Part shown: positions 42,495 to 50,913 of the stretch, piece by piece
Layout of the letters: each line of letters starts with the position of its first letter
How positions within the stretch are numbered: the first letter of the stretch is position 1
Assembly (NCBI RefSeq): GCF_034718895.1
Contig: NZ_JAYERP010000001.1
Span: 124,001-188,000, forward strand
Length of the DNA: 64,000 bases
Source: Paenibacillus phoenicis
Lineage (GTDB): Bacteria > Bacillota > Bacilli > Paenibacillales > Paenibacillaceae
Reading direction: 5' to 3'
The notes under the pieces: generated by a model
What the model was told of the DNA's origin: nothing
Database searches by the model: none
Seen by the model: only the letters and a program-made list of their open reading frames with translations
Position numbers and translations under genes: made by a program

Positions 42495-43546
42495 TGTTTG
42501 GCATTCCAATCAGCACCTCTATCATTGCTATTAATAACCTCTTAGTACCTCGATTAGCAGGTTTACGCCGCTGCTGCAAGGAAGGGCTTCTGACCACGTG
42601 CGATTAACTGGCGGTAAGGGATCGCTGGAATGGACAGGCACATCTGCAGCAGGTCCTGGCGCATTTCTTCCTCGGAAAAGGTCATGCGCAGGTAACGGCG
42701 GACGGTGTACTCATTCAAATACGCCTGCAAATGCGTTATCCCCAAGGCAACATACGTGCGTCTGATAGAGTCCCTCGCTTCTCTCACAACTCTCCGTAGG
42801 GGCAGATACATCCGATGAACGAAAGGGAACCACCGCTTGGTTGAGGTATGGACGTCTACATGCTTGTTGATGAACTCCGCGAGATCGCGCCGGGTAGCCC
42901 ATTGCTCGCCTCCTCTTTTATGCGGTATCAGTTGGATCTTCACTCGCTCGGGCTCACCAGACTCCGTGACCGTGCAGCCGGCGACGACTGCGGTGGCATA
43001 AGGTTGAGAAGCTGGATGAAAGCGGTTGGTATCCGTCCCATACTGATCGCGGTTCACCTTCACCTCTCCAGAGAGCAGTTCCCGGGCATCACATTCACCG
43101 AGGATATGGCGGATTTTGTGCAGCATGAGCCACGCGGTCTTGTAGGTAACTTGGATTACCTGACTCAACCGCAGCGCCGAGATACCGTCGGGAAGCAGAA
43201 ACAGTTCCATGGCTTGGAACCACTTCACCAAAGGCAGATGGGTTCTTTCAAAAATGGTGCCGACCAAAGGCGAGGCTTGATAGCCGCATCTTCTGCACTC
43301 AAACAAAGGAAGTCGTCGGGAGGACACGCGGGTGCATTCGGTATAAGCGCAGCGGGGGCAAACAAATCCGTTTGGCCACTTCATAGCGATGATCGCCTCG
43401 ATGCAGTCGGCTTCACTTTGAAAACGGCTGCTGATAGATTGAAGCTCTGCATTCGTATAAAAACCCATGCCCGATCCCTCCAATTTAAATCCCTCTAACT
43501 CAACGAATATGAACATGTGTTCCTTTTGTTATCATTATACCAAACA
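42495..43546 (-). mobile_element. IS1595-like insertion element
   Basis: The transposase gene is enclosed by an imperfect inverted repeat: TGTTTGGCATT at 42495-42505 and TATACCAAACA at 43536-43546 (reverse complement TGTTTGGTATA). The enclosed length of about 1050 bp suits IS1595 elements. No target duplication is apparent. Confidence 0.5.
42563..43468 (-). CDS. IS1595-family-like transposase with unclear catalytic residues
   Basis: This 301-residue protein has the N-terminal zinc ribbon of IS1595 transposases (CPRC and CRRC in FVCPRCAYTECTR and FECRRCGYQASPL), then GTIFERTHLPLVKWFQAMEL. Where the family has the first catalytic Asp in VEVDE, this protein has VKVNRDQYG. The usual end of the domain is represented by THLQAYLNEYTVRRYLR. 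The ATG at 43468 has GGAGGG 7 bases upstream, better than the start at 43516. It may be inactive or from a diverged subgroup. Confidence 0.75.
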   Translation of the reverse strand: MGFYTNAELQSISSRFQSEADCIEAIIAMKWPNGFVCPRCAYTECTRVSSRRLPLFECRRCGYQASPLVGTIFERTHLPLVKWFQAMELFLLPDGISALRLSQVIQVTYKTAWLMLHKIRHILGECDARELLSGEVKVNRDQYGTDTNRFHPASQPYATAVVAGCTVTESGEPERVKIQLIPHKRGGEQWATRRDLAEFINKHVDVHTSTKRWFPFVHRMYLPLRRVVREARDSIRRTYVALGITHLQAYLNEYTVRRYLRMTFSEEEMRQDLLQMCLSIPAIPYRQLIARGQKPFLAAAA

Positions 43547-43635
43547 CCTGTTCGTGAATCAAGAAAAATATCCCAGATAAACCATCTTATCTTCGTAAAA
43601 ACGGAACGATCAGCTCCACGGGCTATCTCATTTCT

Positions 43636-43825
43636 ATCCCGCCTATGGAGTTCCCAGTTCTGAACCAAAGGGATAATCGTGTAAAGAGGCGTAGTTAGAA
43701 GATCCCCTTCGTCGATCTCCCCATTCTGAACCAAAGGGATAATCGTGCAAAAAAGGCGCGGTGAGAAGATCCTCTCCTAGATTCCTCGTTCTGAACGAAA
43801 GGGATAATCGTGTAAAAGGGCAAGC
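43636..43825 (-). repeat. three tandem repeats of 65-66 bp
   Basis: GGGATAATCGTG occurs at 43670, 43736 and 43801. Each lies after CTGAACNAAA and is followed by TNAAA..GGCG and a GAAGATC segment. Read on the minus strand, the core is CACGATTATCCCTTTGGTTCAG, the same family as the two copies at 42115 and 42255. Confidence 0.75.
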
Positions 43826-43893
43826 GGTTGTGAACATTGTTCGAAGACCTGTCACAATACTCCGGGAATTTCTGACAAACCTCCGGGTTTCTA

Positions 43894-43922
43894 TCGACTC
43901 TTTTTTGGTAGTATGGTATTAT
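43894..43922 (+). promoter_or_regulatory. probable promoter of the amino-acid transporter operon
   Basis: TCGACT at 43894-43899 and TATTAT at 43917-43922 are 17 bases apart. About 120 bases of leader follow, including a 27-bp tandem repeat at 43967. Confidence 0.5.
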
Positions 43923-43966
43923 GATAGTCTGATAACGTATTAGCGGACTAAAGCGAGGTTCTGAGC

Positions 43967-44020
43967 TAAGCTGATACTATTTGAGTTAATAGTTAAGCTA
44001 ATAGTATTTGAGCTAACAGC
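43967..44020 (+). repeat. 27-bp imperfect tandem repeat in the transporter leader
   Basis: TAAGCTGATACTATTTGAG... at 43967-43993 and TAAGCTAATAGTATTTGAG... at 43994-44020 agree at 22 of 27 positions. The place, between promoter and ribosome binding site, suits an operator or an RNA element. Confidence 0.6.
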
Positions 44021-44041
44021 ATTACTCAGGGGGAGAGACAG

Positions 44042-44827
44042 ATGAAAGCTAACAAAAAAATGATCATGATGAGCCTAGTGATGGCTCTGGTGTTAACGGT
44101 GCTGGCCGGCTGTTCGGGGTCGGGAGCGGGGAAAGAGGATAATAAGCTGGTGATCGGGATCGACGATAAATTCGCACCGATGGGCTTCCGCGATGAAAAT
44201 AACGAGATTGTTGGCTTCGATATTGATTACGCCAAAGCGGCGGCGGAGAAAATGGGAATGGAAGCCACGTTCCAGCCGATCGACTGGTCGGCTAAGGAAT
44301 CTGAGCTGAACAGCGGACGGATCGATCTGATCTGGAACGGATATACGATTACGGAGGAGCGTAAGGGCAAGGTCCTGTTTACGAAGCCTTACTTGAAAAA
44401 TAGCCAGGTGGTCGTAACGCTGGCCGATTCGGAAATCACCCAGCTCAGCGATCTAGCTGGCAAGACGGTGGGCTTGCAGGCGTTGTCTTCCGCAGCGGAT
44501 GCGCTGGACGCGGCTCCGATCAAGAGCGAGATCAAAACCATCTCGGAATTTCCGGATAACGTACTTGCGCTTACGGATCTCAAAACGAAACGGCTTGATG
44601 CGGTCGTGATCGACGAAGTTGTGGCGAGATACTATATGGCGAAGGAAGAAGGTACGTTTAAGCTGCTGGATGAGTCGCTGGCGCCTGAAGAATACGGCAT
44701 CGGCGTGAAGAAGGGGAACGAGGAGCTGCTGAACAAGCTGCAGAAGGCGCTCGACGAGCTGAACCAGGACGGTACCGCGTCGGAAATTTCGAAGAAATGG
44801 TTTGGCGAAGACAAAGTGCTGAAGTAG
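44042..44827 (+). CDS. polar amino-acid ABC transporter, substrate-binding lipoprotein
   Basis: This 261-residue family 3 binding protein has a lipoprotein signal with lipobox LAGC and the domain start LVIGIDDKFAPMGFRDENNE. The motif VGFDIDYAKAAAEKMG and RIDLIWNGYTITEER are typical of glutamine/cystine binders. GGGGGAGAGA precedes the ATG. A terminator separates it from the permease gene, giving excess binding protein. The closest Bacillus relatives by pattern are TcyA/YckB-type cystine binders, but the ligand is inference. Confidence 0.9.
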   Translation: MKANKKMIMMSLVMALVLTVLAGCSGSGAGKEDNKLVIGIDDKFAPMGFRDENNEIVGFDIDYAKAAAEKMGMEATFQPIDWSAKESELNSGRIDLIWNGYTITEERKGKVLFTKPYLKNSQVVVTLADSEITQLSDLAGKTVGLQALSSAADALDAAPIKSEIKTISEFPDNVLALTDLKTKRLDAVVIDEVVARYYMAKEEGTFKLLDESLAPEEYGIGVKKGNEELLNKLQKALDELNQDGTASEISKKWFGEDKVLK

Positions 44828-44841
44828 AAACGAAACGCGTA

Positions 44842-44873
44842 AAAACCGGATTGCTTCGGAATCCGGTTTTTTG
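44842..44873 (+). terminator. terminator between binding protein and permease genes
   Basis: An 11-bp stem AAAACCGGATT/AATCCGGTTTT (44842-44852 with 44860-44870) is followed by TT. It is likely leaky, so that part of the transcripts reach the permease and ATPase genes. Confidence 0.8.
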
Positions 44874-44914
44874 CTGGTTGTGTTAAAATCCAAGATGTTC
44901 CGAGGAGAGCGATC

Positions 44915-45574
44915 ATGAGTCTGGAGTATTTGTTAAGTATCCTGGGGCCGATGCTGGAAGGGACGAAAACCACGATTTGGCTGTTTCTTCTGGCCATCGT
45001 GACATCGATTCCGCTGGGCTTCGCCTTTACCTTTATGGTTCGCAGCCGGATCAAGCCAGTCGCTTGGTTTGCCGGGGCTTATATTTATGTCATGCGCGGT
45101 ACGCCGTTGCTGCTGCAAATGCTGTTCGTTTGCTTCGGGCTGCCGGTCATCCCGGTGATCGGCGAGTATCTCGTGATGGATCGGTTCGTCGCCGCTTGCG
45201 TTGCTTTTACACTGAATTACGCGGCGTACTTCGCTGAGATCTTCCGCGGCGGACTGCTGGCGATCGACAAGGGTCAATATGAAGCCGCGAAGGTGCTGGG
45301 GCTCAGCCGCTGGCAGACGACAACGCGGATCGTGCTGCCACAGATGCTGCGCATCGCGCTGCCCGCTGTCTCCAATGAGTCGATTACGCTGGTCAAGGAT
45401 ACAGCGCTGCTTTATGCAGTGGCCGTTCCCGAGCTGCTGCATTTTGCGCAAACGGCGGTCAACCGGGATTTTACGATCGTACCGTTTGTGCTTGCGGGCG
45501 TGCTGTACCTGTTGATGACGTTGGTACTGACCGTGCTGTTTAAGGCGCTGGAACGGAAGTTCAAATTTGAGTAA
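44915..45574 (+). CDS. polar amino-acid ABC transporter permease
   Basis: This 219-residue HisM/GlnP-type permease has five membrane segments; the first contains TTIWLFLLAIVTSIPLGFAF. The conserved family loop is IDKGQYEAAKVLGLSRWQTT. GAGGAGAG lies before the ATG. It probably works as homodimer with the lipoprotein upstream and the ATPase 12 bp downstream. Confidence 0.93.
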   Translation: MSLEYLLSILGPMLEGTKTTIWLFLLAIVTSIPLGFAFTFMVRSRIKPVAWFAGAYIYVMRGTPLLLQMLFVCFGLPVIPVIGEYLVMDRFVAACVAFTLNYAAYFAEIFRGGLLAIDKGQYEAAKVLGLSRWQTTTRIVLPQMLRIALPAVSNESITLVKDTALLYAVAVPELLHFAQTAVNRDFTIVPFVLAGVLYLLMTLVLTVLFKALERKFKFE

Positions 45575-45586
45575 AGGGCTGGAATC

Positions 45587-46336
45587 ATGGATCAAGCAAT
45601 CGTTCAAGTCGAGCATTTACGAAAATCGTTTGGCCAGCTGGAGGTGCTGAAAAACGTCTCCTTTAACGTCGCTACGAGCGAGGTGCTGGCGGTGATCGGG
45701 CCGTCCGGTTCGGGCAAGAGCACCATGCTGCGTGCCTTGGCCCATCTTGAGGAAATCGACGGGGGTACGATCCGGATTGGAGGCGAGTCGCTGGTGGACA
45801 ATGGGCGGTATGCCGGCAGTGCCAAGCTCAAGGAAATTACCGCCCGTATGGGCATGGTGTTCCAGCATTTCAATCTGTTCCCGCACCTCACGGTGCGCGG
45901 GAACCTGGAGCTCGCTCCCAAGCTGGTGAAAAGGCAGCCGGCTGCAGACATCCGCGCCAAGGCCACGGAGCTGCTGGAGAAGGTCGGGCTCTCCGATAAA
46001 GCGGAGGTTTATCCGGCCAACCTGTCCGGGGGGCAAAAGCAGCGGGTCGCCATTGCCCGGGCGCTGATGATGAATCCGGAGATTCTGCTGTTCGACGAGC
46101 CGACCTCTGCGCTGGATCCCGAGCTAACGGGCGAGGTGCTGCAGGTGATGAAGCAGCTCGCCGAAGAGCGGATGACGATGATCGTCGTCACGCATGAGAT
46201 GGGCTTTGCGCGGGAGGTGGCCGACCGTGTGATGTTTATGGCGGACGGGGAGATGATCGAATCCGGCCGGCCGGAGCAGCTGTTTAGTGCGCCGCAGCAT
46301 GAGCGGACGCGGTCTTTTTTGCAGCGGGTACTGTGA
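45587..46336 (+). CDS. polar amino-acid ABC transporter ATP-binding protein
   Basis: This 249-residue ATPase of the GlnQ/TcyC type has Walker [10 protein letters not shown], the Q-loop [13 protein letters not shown], signature LSGGQKQR and Walker [22 protein letters not shown] precedes the ATG, 12 bp after the permease stop. A strong terminator ends the operon. Confidence 0.94.
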   Translation: MDQAIVQVEHLRKSFGQLEVLKNVSFNVATSEVLAVIGPSGSGKSTMLRALAHLEEIDGGTIRIGGESLVDNGRYAGSAKLKEITARMGMVFQHFNLFPHLTVRGNLELAPKLVKRQPAADIRAKATELLEKVGLSDKAEVYPANLSGGQKQRVAIARALMMNPEILLFDEPTSALDPELTGEVLQVMKQLAEERMTMIVVTHEMGFAREVADRVMFMADGEMIESGRPEQLFSAPQHERTRSFLQRVL

Positions 46337-46347
46337 CGTACAAATTC

Positions 46348-46404
46348 AAACGGCGGCAGCCTCAAACTTCGTAGTTGAAGTTCCGAGGCTGCCGCCGTTT
46401 TTTT
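46348..46404 (+). terminator. strong intrinsic terminator of the amino-acid transporter operon
   Basis: A 16-bp perfect stem AAACGGCGGCAGCCTC (46348-46363) pairs with GAGGCTGCCGCCGTTT (46385-46400), with an inner AACTTC/GAAGTT hairpin, followed by seven T in total. Confidence 0.92.
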
Positions 46405-46415
46405 GCCACCCTATT

Positions 46416-46735
46416 TTATTTCACCGAGTAAACCCCTTCTTTGTAAACCAACGTATAGATCATGCCAGAGTCGGTCAGAACGTACTGGTCCACTGCATCC
46501 TTGGACAAGCGGCGCTGTTTGCCGTCGACAGCAATATGGTATATGCCGGGCTCGTAGCCATGGGATACATAGTAGCCGCCGGACTTGTTGACCTCGAAGG
46601 TCGTATCAGCAGTAGCTCCGGGCGCCAGGGCAGCCAGCTTCTTCTCCTGGCCGGTGGACCGCCAGCGTATCCGGGTGTCACCGATTCGCCGTTAACAAGC
46701 ATGGTCGTGCTATTCACCTTGAACTTGACCGTTCG
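46416..46735 (-). pseudogene. fragment of a copper amine oxidase-like domain protein
   Basis: On the minus strand the text VKFKVNSTTMLVNGESVTPG is typical of the cell-surface domain called copper amine oxidase-like in Paenibacillus. A frameshift near 46650 moves the text to GQEKKLAALAPGATADTTF and then YYVSHGYEPGIYHIAVDG, ending at a stop at 46416. The 5' part is missing and abuts a plus-strand fragment of another gene at 46738. Confidence 0.5.
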
Positions 46736-46737
46736 CT

Positions 46738-47085
46738 ACCTATGGCCAGCATCATGTTTGGCATACCCATCCGCTGGATTTTGCCGTCGCCACACCGATG
46801 GGAATGATGAATGGGCTGGCCAATACCGGCACGCAACTGCTGGAGCCCATTTTGCATGCCCGTATCGTTGTTCCTGAAGAGAATGCCGGCCGGGTGATGA
46901 ACGACCTCGTGCAGATGCGCGGCCGTTTCGAGCCGCCGCAGCGGCAAGGGGAACGCGTATTGATTGAGGGACATGTGCCGCTCTCGACTTCGCTCGATTA
47001 CCCGATTGAACTTAGTTCGTATACCAAAAATGTTAGGGTCGCGCATAAAGGTATCCAAATACTGCCAGAATCCGCGGCGGGCTAA
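46738..47085 (+). pseudogene. C-terminal fragment of an EF-G/TetM-like ribosomal protection GTPase
   Basis: The frame THPLDFAVATPMGMMNGLAN, then LLEPILHARIVVPEENAGRV and GHVPLSTSLDYPIELSSYTK matches domains IV-V of translation GTPases of the tetracycline resistance (TetM/OtrA) and EF-G family. The GTP-binding part and about 500 residues are absent. No start or ribosome binding site is suitable. It is a remnant. Confidence 0.65.
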
Positions 47086-47089
47086 CGCT

Positions 47090-47238
47090 TTGCCGATCAA
47101 TATAAAGCATGGATACCTTCGATTTGAAAACTTCGCCGACTTCGGATTGTTCGACTTTCAGCCTGCGACGGATAATGGACAGATTGGTCCCTATTGATTC
47201 ATTAAAGGCGTCATGCGGTCCGACGATCACGGTCTCCG
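47090..47238 (-). pseudogene. fragment of a GerA-family spore germination protein
   Basis: The minus-strand text VGPHDAFNESIGTNLSIIRR corresponds to the conserved family segment RGPxExFxExLxTNxxLIRRR of GerAA-type germinant receptor subunits. Only about 48 residues remain before the sequence merges with the end of the EF-G-like fragment. Confidence 0.6.
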
Positions 47239-47276
47239 CAAAAAAAGAATGCTGCCCTTTGCTCGCAGCATTCTGT
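47239..47276 (-). terminator. terminator of the HAD phosphatase gene
   Basis: On the minus strand a 10-bp stem AGAATGCTGC/GCAGCATTCT (47265-47274 with 47246-47255) is followed by TTTTTTTGC. Confidence 0.85.
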
Positions 47277-47288
47277 GCGTGATCGTCT

Positions 47289-48020
47289 TTACATGGATTC
47301 GCTCAATAATAGCCGGGATAATTCGGCATAACTGGCAACCGGGGTATGGGGGAGATGCGGATCGGATTCGGGCGGGATTCCGCGGTGATTGAACCAAATG
47401 GAGTGCCAGCCGGCGCCGGCCGCCCCTACGACATCGTTGCGCCAGGAATCTCCGATATACCAGCACTGATCCGGTGCTATGCCCAGTTTCCCTGCAATCA
47501 GGTTGAACAAGCGTGCATCCGGTTTCGTCAAGCCAACCGCACCCGAGATGAACACCAGCTCGGCGGGAATCAGCCGATCGACCCCCAGTGCCCGGATCTT
47601 TCGCCATTGGTGGTCCGGCGGTCCGTTCGTAATGATTCCGACGACGGCGCCCCGCGCCTGGAGTTCGCCGATCAGCTCCAGCGCTCCGGGAAACGGCCGA
47701 ATGTCAAATTGACGGCCTAGGTAAGCGGCCTGTACCGCCGCGGCTTGTTCGGTTGTCAGCGAGAGCCCAAACTCCCCTAGAGAACGCACGAAACGTTCGG
47801 TGCGCATCGATTCCAGCACCTGCCCGTAGGTGGGCGTACCCCCGGCTTGGGCGGAAAGATAATCGCTGTAATAGCGCATCCGGTGATACGCCGATTCATA
47901 GGGGAAGTTCGGCCCGGTGTGCAGGATCTCTTCCAGTGCCTCGCGAAAAGGCTGCAGGTGGTCGTATAACGTATCATCCACGTCAAAAAAGACCGCGTGG
48001 TTTGGCGTAATTGTGTTCAT
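47289..48020 (-). CDS. HAD-superfamily phosphatase
   Basis: This 243-residue hydrolase of the subfamily IA has motif I FFDVDDTLYD (nucleophile Asp13, acid Asp15), motif II ITNG, the motif III Lys in LTKPDARLF and motif IV GDSWRND. A helical cap lies between motifs I and II, as in YjjG- or phosphoglycolate phosphatase-like enzymes. The substrate cannot be told. It stands alone on the minus strand, ended by the hairpin at 47239, divergent from the kinase gene. Confidence 0.9.
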   Translation of the reverse strand: MNTITPNHAVFFDVDDTLYDHLQPFREALEEILHTGPNFPYESAYHRMRYYSDYLSAQAGGTPTYGQVLESMRTERFVRSLGEFGLSLTTEQAAAVQAAYLGRQFDIRPFPGALELIGELQARGAVVGIITNGPPDHQWRKIRALGVDRLIPAELVFISGAVGLTKPDARLFNLIAGKLGIAPDQCWYIGDSWRNDVVGAAGAGWHSIWFNHRGIPPESDPHLPHTPVASYAELSRLLLSESM

Positions 48021-48221
48021 TGTGATGATCCCCTTCTCTTTACCAGCCGCAGTAGAAAACCTTGGCTTTTTCCTATAAAATGCTTATGTATTGTACTGGC
48101 TACGGGAGCCGTCGCCTTCCCATTATACGTGACAATTTCGAAAAATCCATAGTTCACCCGGTCCTTTTCGGATATGATGGGATCGGATTGTATACTTTGG
48201 GTGGAAAGGTTTGGAGCGGAC

Positions 48222-49982
48222 GTGAAAAAGCCGAAACGATGGTTTACCTTAAGAAATCAAATCTTCATCAGTTTTATGCTGCTGATGATTTTTGTCCTGG
48301 GAATCGCCAGCGTACTCACTTATTATCGGATGTCCGCACTGCTGGAAACCAATGCTGAGAAGCATATCAGTCAAACCGCGATGCAGGCCAACGGCCGATT
48401 GGATGCGCTGATTGCCCAGATCAATACGCTGACCACGCAGGTCGCCACCGATGATTACGTCCAGAAGCTGCTGCTCGCTGAGGTGCAAGGGAAGGAGACG
48501 CCCTTTAGCTCGCGCCAATCGCTGCTGCCGCTGTTTAGTGACTATCAGGCCTATGTGACCGGCATCAAGTCGCTTGAGTTATATACTAACGATTATCGCC
48601 GATTGTTCCCGCTGAACGAAACCGAGTTGATCGACACGATCGATTCGGAATGGATTAACGCCGCGAATTGGGGCAAAGGTGCGCTCGTCTGGATTGGCAT
48701 CGATCCGCGCGATCCGTCTACCGTGCTGGCGCTGCGCCGGGTGAGCTTGCTGGACCGCTGGTTTTCGTCCGGGGGATATTTAATGGTGCGGCTCGATCGG
48801 ACTTATTTTCAAATCCATGAGCAGATCGACGAAGAGGTTGGGGAGTATATCCTGCTGGTTGACGGGAATCAGCGTCCCGTGGCATCCAATTTCAGCTTTC
48901 CTGCGGAAGAATTAAATTTGAAGGAGCTGCTGAGCAACGAAGGAAAAAATATCACCATCGGCGGGCAGAGGTTTATTGAGGTCAAACAAGCCTCCAAAGC
49001 TACGGGGTGGACGCTGGTCTTCTTCACGCCCATGAGCTACGTCACCAGCGGGATCTCCGCGCTGCGAACAGCTGTCCTCGCTTCGGGAGCCATAGGGGTG
49101 CTGCTGTTCCTGATCATGTCGCTGTCGCTGTCCACGATGATCACCCGGCCCATCTTCCGGTTGATCAAGGCGATGCGCGGGGCGAGATTCGGGGTGCTGC
49201 AGCGGAACCCGATGTTCTCGAGCACGATGGAAATCAACGAGCTGAACAATTCCTACAACCAAATGGTCGACAATATGAACGAATTGATCCGTGTCGTTTA
49301 CGAGAAGGAGCTCCTGCAAAGCCGGACCGAATTAAAGGCGTTGCAAGCTCAAATCAACCCTCATTTTCTGTTTAATACGCTGGAGGCCTTCTATTGGTCG
49401 CTGGAGGACAAGGGGGAGGAGGAGCTGGCCAACCTGGTCGTCGGCATGTCCAACTTGTTCCGGTACATTATCAGCAGCCCCAACCAGGACGAGTGGGTGA
49501 CGATCGAGGACGAGCTGGAGCATGTGGAACGATACCTGCAGCTGATGACTATCCGACTTGCGGAACGGTTAACCTGGTCCATTGATGCCGGCGAATTCCG
49601 CCATGTTAAAATTCCAAAGCTTCTGATTCAGCCGCTGGTGGAAAACGCAATTTTGCACGGGGTTGAAAAGCAACTCGGCCAGGGCAAAGTAAGCGTATGC
49701 GTCGAATCCTCAGACAAGGAAGGTTACGTGAAAATCACCGTGCGGGACAACGGTCCCGGCATGGATGAGGAAACGTTAAACGGCCTACTGCAGGCGATGG
49801 AAGGCGGACCTTCCATTTCCTCGAAGGGGACAGGCGTCGGGATTGTAAATGTACAACGGCGACTTCGCCTGTATTATGATGAGGAGCAAGGGAAGAAGCA
49901 CGGTTTGCAAGTGACCAGCCGCCCGGGCGAAGGAACGTCCGTAAGCTTTGAAATACCTAGTGATTACGGGGGAACGGTATGA
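48222..49982 (+). CDS. YesM-type sensor histidine kinase
   Basis: This 586-residue membrane kinase has membrane segments at about residues 12-35 (FISFMLLMIFVLGIASVLTY) and 275-295, an external sensor region between them, HAMP, the motif INPHFLFNTL with His381, and an ATPase domain with DNGPGM. I use the GTG at 48222, 6 bases after GGAG, rather than the ATG at 48174, whose extra residues look non-native. It overlaps the regulator gene by 4 bp (ATGA), a sign of coupled translation. Confidence 0.92.
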   Translation: MKKPKRWFTLRNQIFISFMLLMIFVLGIASVLTYYRMSALLETNAEKHISQTAMQANGRLDALIAQINTLTTQVATDDYVQKLLLAEVQGKETPFSSRQSLLPLFSDYQAYVTGIKSLELYTNDYRRLFPLNETELIDTIDSEWINAANWGKGALVWIGIDPRDPSTVLALRRVSLLDRWFSSGGYLMVRLDRTYFQIHEQIDEEVGEYILLVDGNQRPVASNFSFPAEELNLKELLSNEGKNITIGGQRFIEVKQASKATGWTLVFFTPMSYVTSGISALRTAVLASGAIGVLLFLIMSLSLSTMITRPIFRLIKAMRGARFGVLQRNPMFSSTMEINELNNSYNQMVDNMNELIRVVYEKELLQSRTELKALQAQINPHFLFNTLEAFYWSLEDKGEEELANLVVGMSNLFRYIISSPNQDEWVTIEDELEHVERYLQLMTIRLAERLTWSIDAGEFRHVKIPKLLIQPLVENAILHGVEKQLGQGKVSVCVESSDKEGYVKITVRDNGPGMDEETLNGLLQAMEGGPSISSKGTGVGIVNVQRRLRLYYDEEQGKKHGLQVTSRPGEGTSVSFEIPSDYGGTV

Positions 49983-50776
49983 AGCAGACAAAAACCATAC
50001 TTGTGGTGGAAGATGAACCGAGAACAAGACAGGGCTTTACGAAAACATTGGAAGCCTGGTCTGCCGGCCGGTACCGGATCGAGGCGGCGGACAGCGGGCA
50101 GGCGGCGCTGGCTTGGCTGGAGAATCATGTCGCTCATCTGCTGATCACGGACATCCGCATGCCCGGCATCAGCGGGCTGGAGCTGATCGAAATGCAGCAG
50201 CGCCATAAGCAGTTCAAGCCGGTGGCGATTATCATTTCGGGTTATGCGGAATTCGAATACGCGCAAAAAGCGATGCAGCTCGGCGTCGTCAATTACTTGC
50301 TGAAGCCGGTGGACAAGCACAAGCTGGTTCAGGCCGTAGAGCAGGCGTTGCGGGTGGAGGACGACCGGCATCGAATCGAAACGATGGAGAAGCTGGTTGA
50401 CCCGCGGCTGCTGGAGACAAAGGATACGGATACGCAATATACGCCCCAGGTGCGGGAGGCACTGAATTACCTGGACGAGCATTTGCACGAGCCGATTACG
50501 ATGCGCCAGGTGGCCGACCATCTGCATCTGAATCCGAGTTACTTCAGCGTGCTATTCAAAGAGCAGACCGACCTTACCTTCAGCGAATATATCACCCGAT
50601 TGCGGGTGCTCCGCGCTAAGGAGCTGCTGCTGCGGACGACGTTGTCCGTTGGGGAGATCGCTGAGCGTGTAGGTTATCAAAGCGACAAATATTTTATCAA
50701 GGTGTTCAAAAACTATGAAGGGATGAGTCCCAGCAAATACCGCAGCCGGACGAAAGAGACGGAAGATGACGCCTAA
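49979..50776 (+). CDS. short AraC-type response regulator
   Basis: This regulator has only 265 residues. The receiver domain has VVEDE, the phosphorylated Asp58 in LITDIRMPG and the Lys of LLKPVD. The AraC helix-turn-helix pair follows directly (VADHLHLNPSYFSVLFKEQ and VGEIAERVGYQSDKYFIKVF), so the 250-residue middle part seen in the other two regulators is absent. It probably activates the downstream lipoprotein gene. Confidence 0.93.
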   Translation: MKQTKTILVVEDEPRTRQGFTKTLEAWSAGRYRIEAADSGQAALAWLENHVAHLLITDIRMPGISGLELIEMQQRHKQFKPVAIIISGYAEFEYAQKAMQLGVVNYLLKPVDKHKLVQAVEQALRVEDDRHRIETMEKLVDPRLLETKDTDTQYTPQVREALNYLDEHLHEPITMRQVADHLHLNPSYFSVLFKEQTDLTFSEYITRLRVLRAKELLLRTTLSVGEIAERVGYQSDKYFIKVFKNYEGMSPSKYRSRTKETEDDA

Positions 50777-50868
50777 GCCTTAGCCGTTCAATCACGGATA
50801 TTTGCGGCGAACGGTTTGTTGCCCTCTGCTTGCTATGGAAGCGGAATCATCAACGTGATAAACTTGGG

Positions 50869-50882
50869 TTGAAGCGGTTACA
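50869..50882 (+). promoter_or_regulatory. candidate CcpA (cre) site
   Basis: TTGAAGCGGTTACA matches the cre consensus at 11 of 14 positions. It lies 31 bases before the lipoprotein start, downstream of the likely promoter, where it would block transcription. Confidence 0.35.
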
Positions 50883-50913
50883 CGAATAGCCGGGATAACT
50901 AGGGGGCTAAAGC

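Noticed and set aside
43636..43825. CRISPR array
   Set aside because: The three 65-66-bp units are similar over most of their length rather than short repeats with unique spacers, and no cas genes are near.
43643..43855. 70-residue ORF with repeated LHDYPFGSE text on the minus strand
   Set aside because: It is only the translation of the intergenic 65-bp repeats; no start signal or homology is visible.
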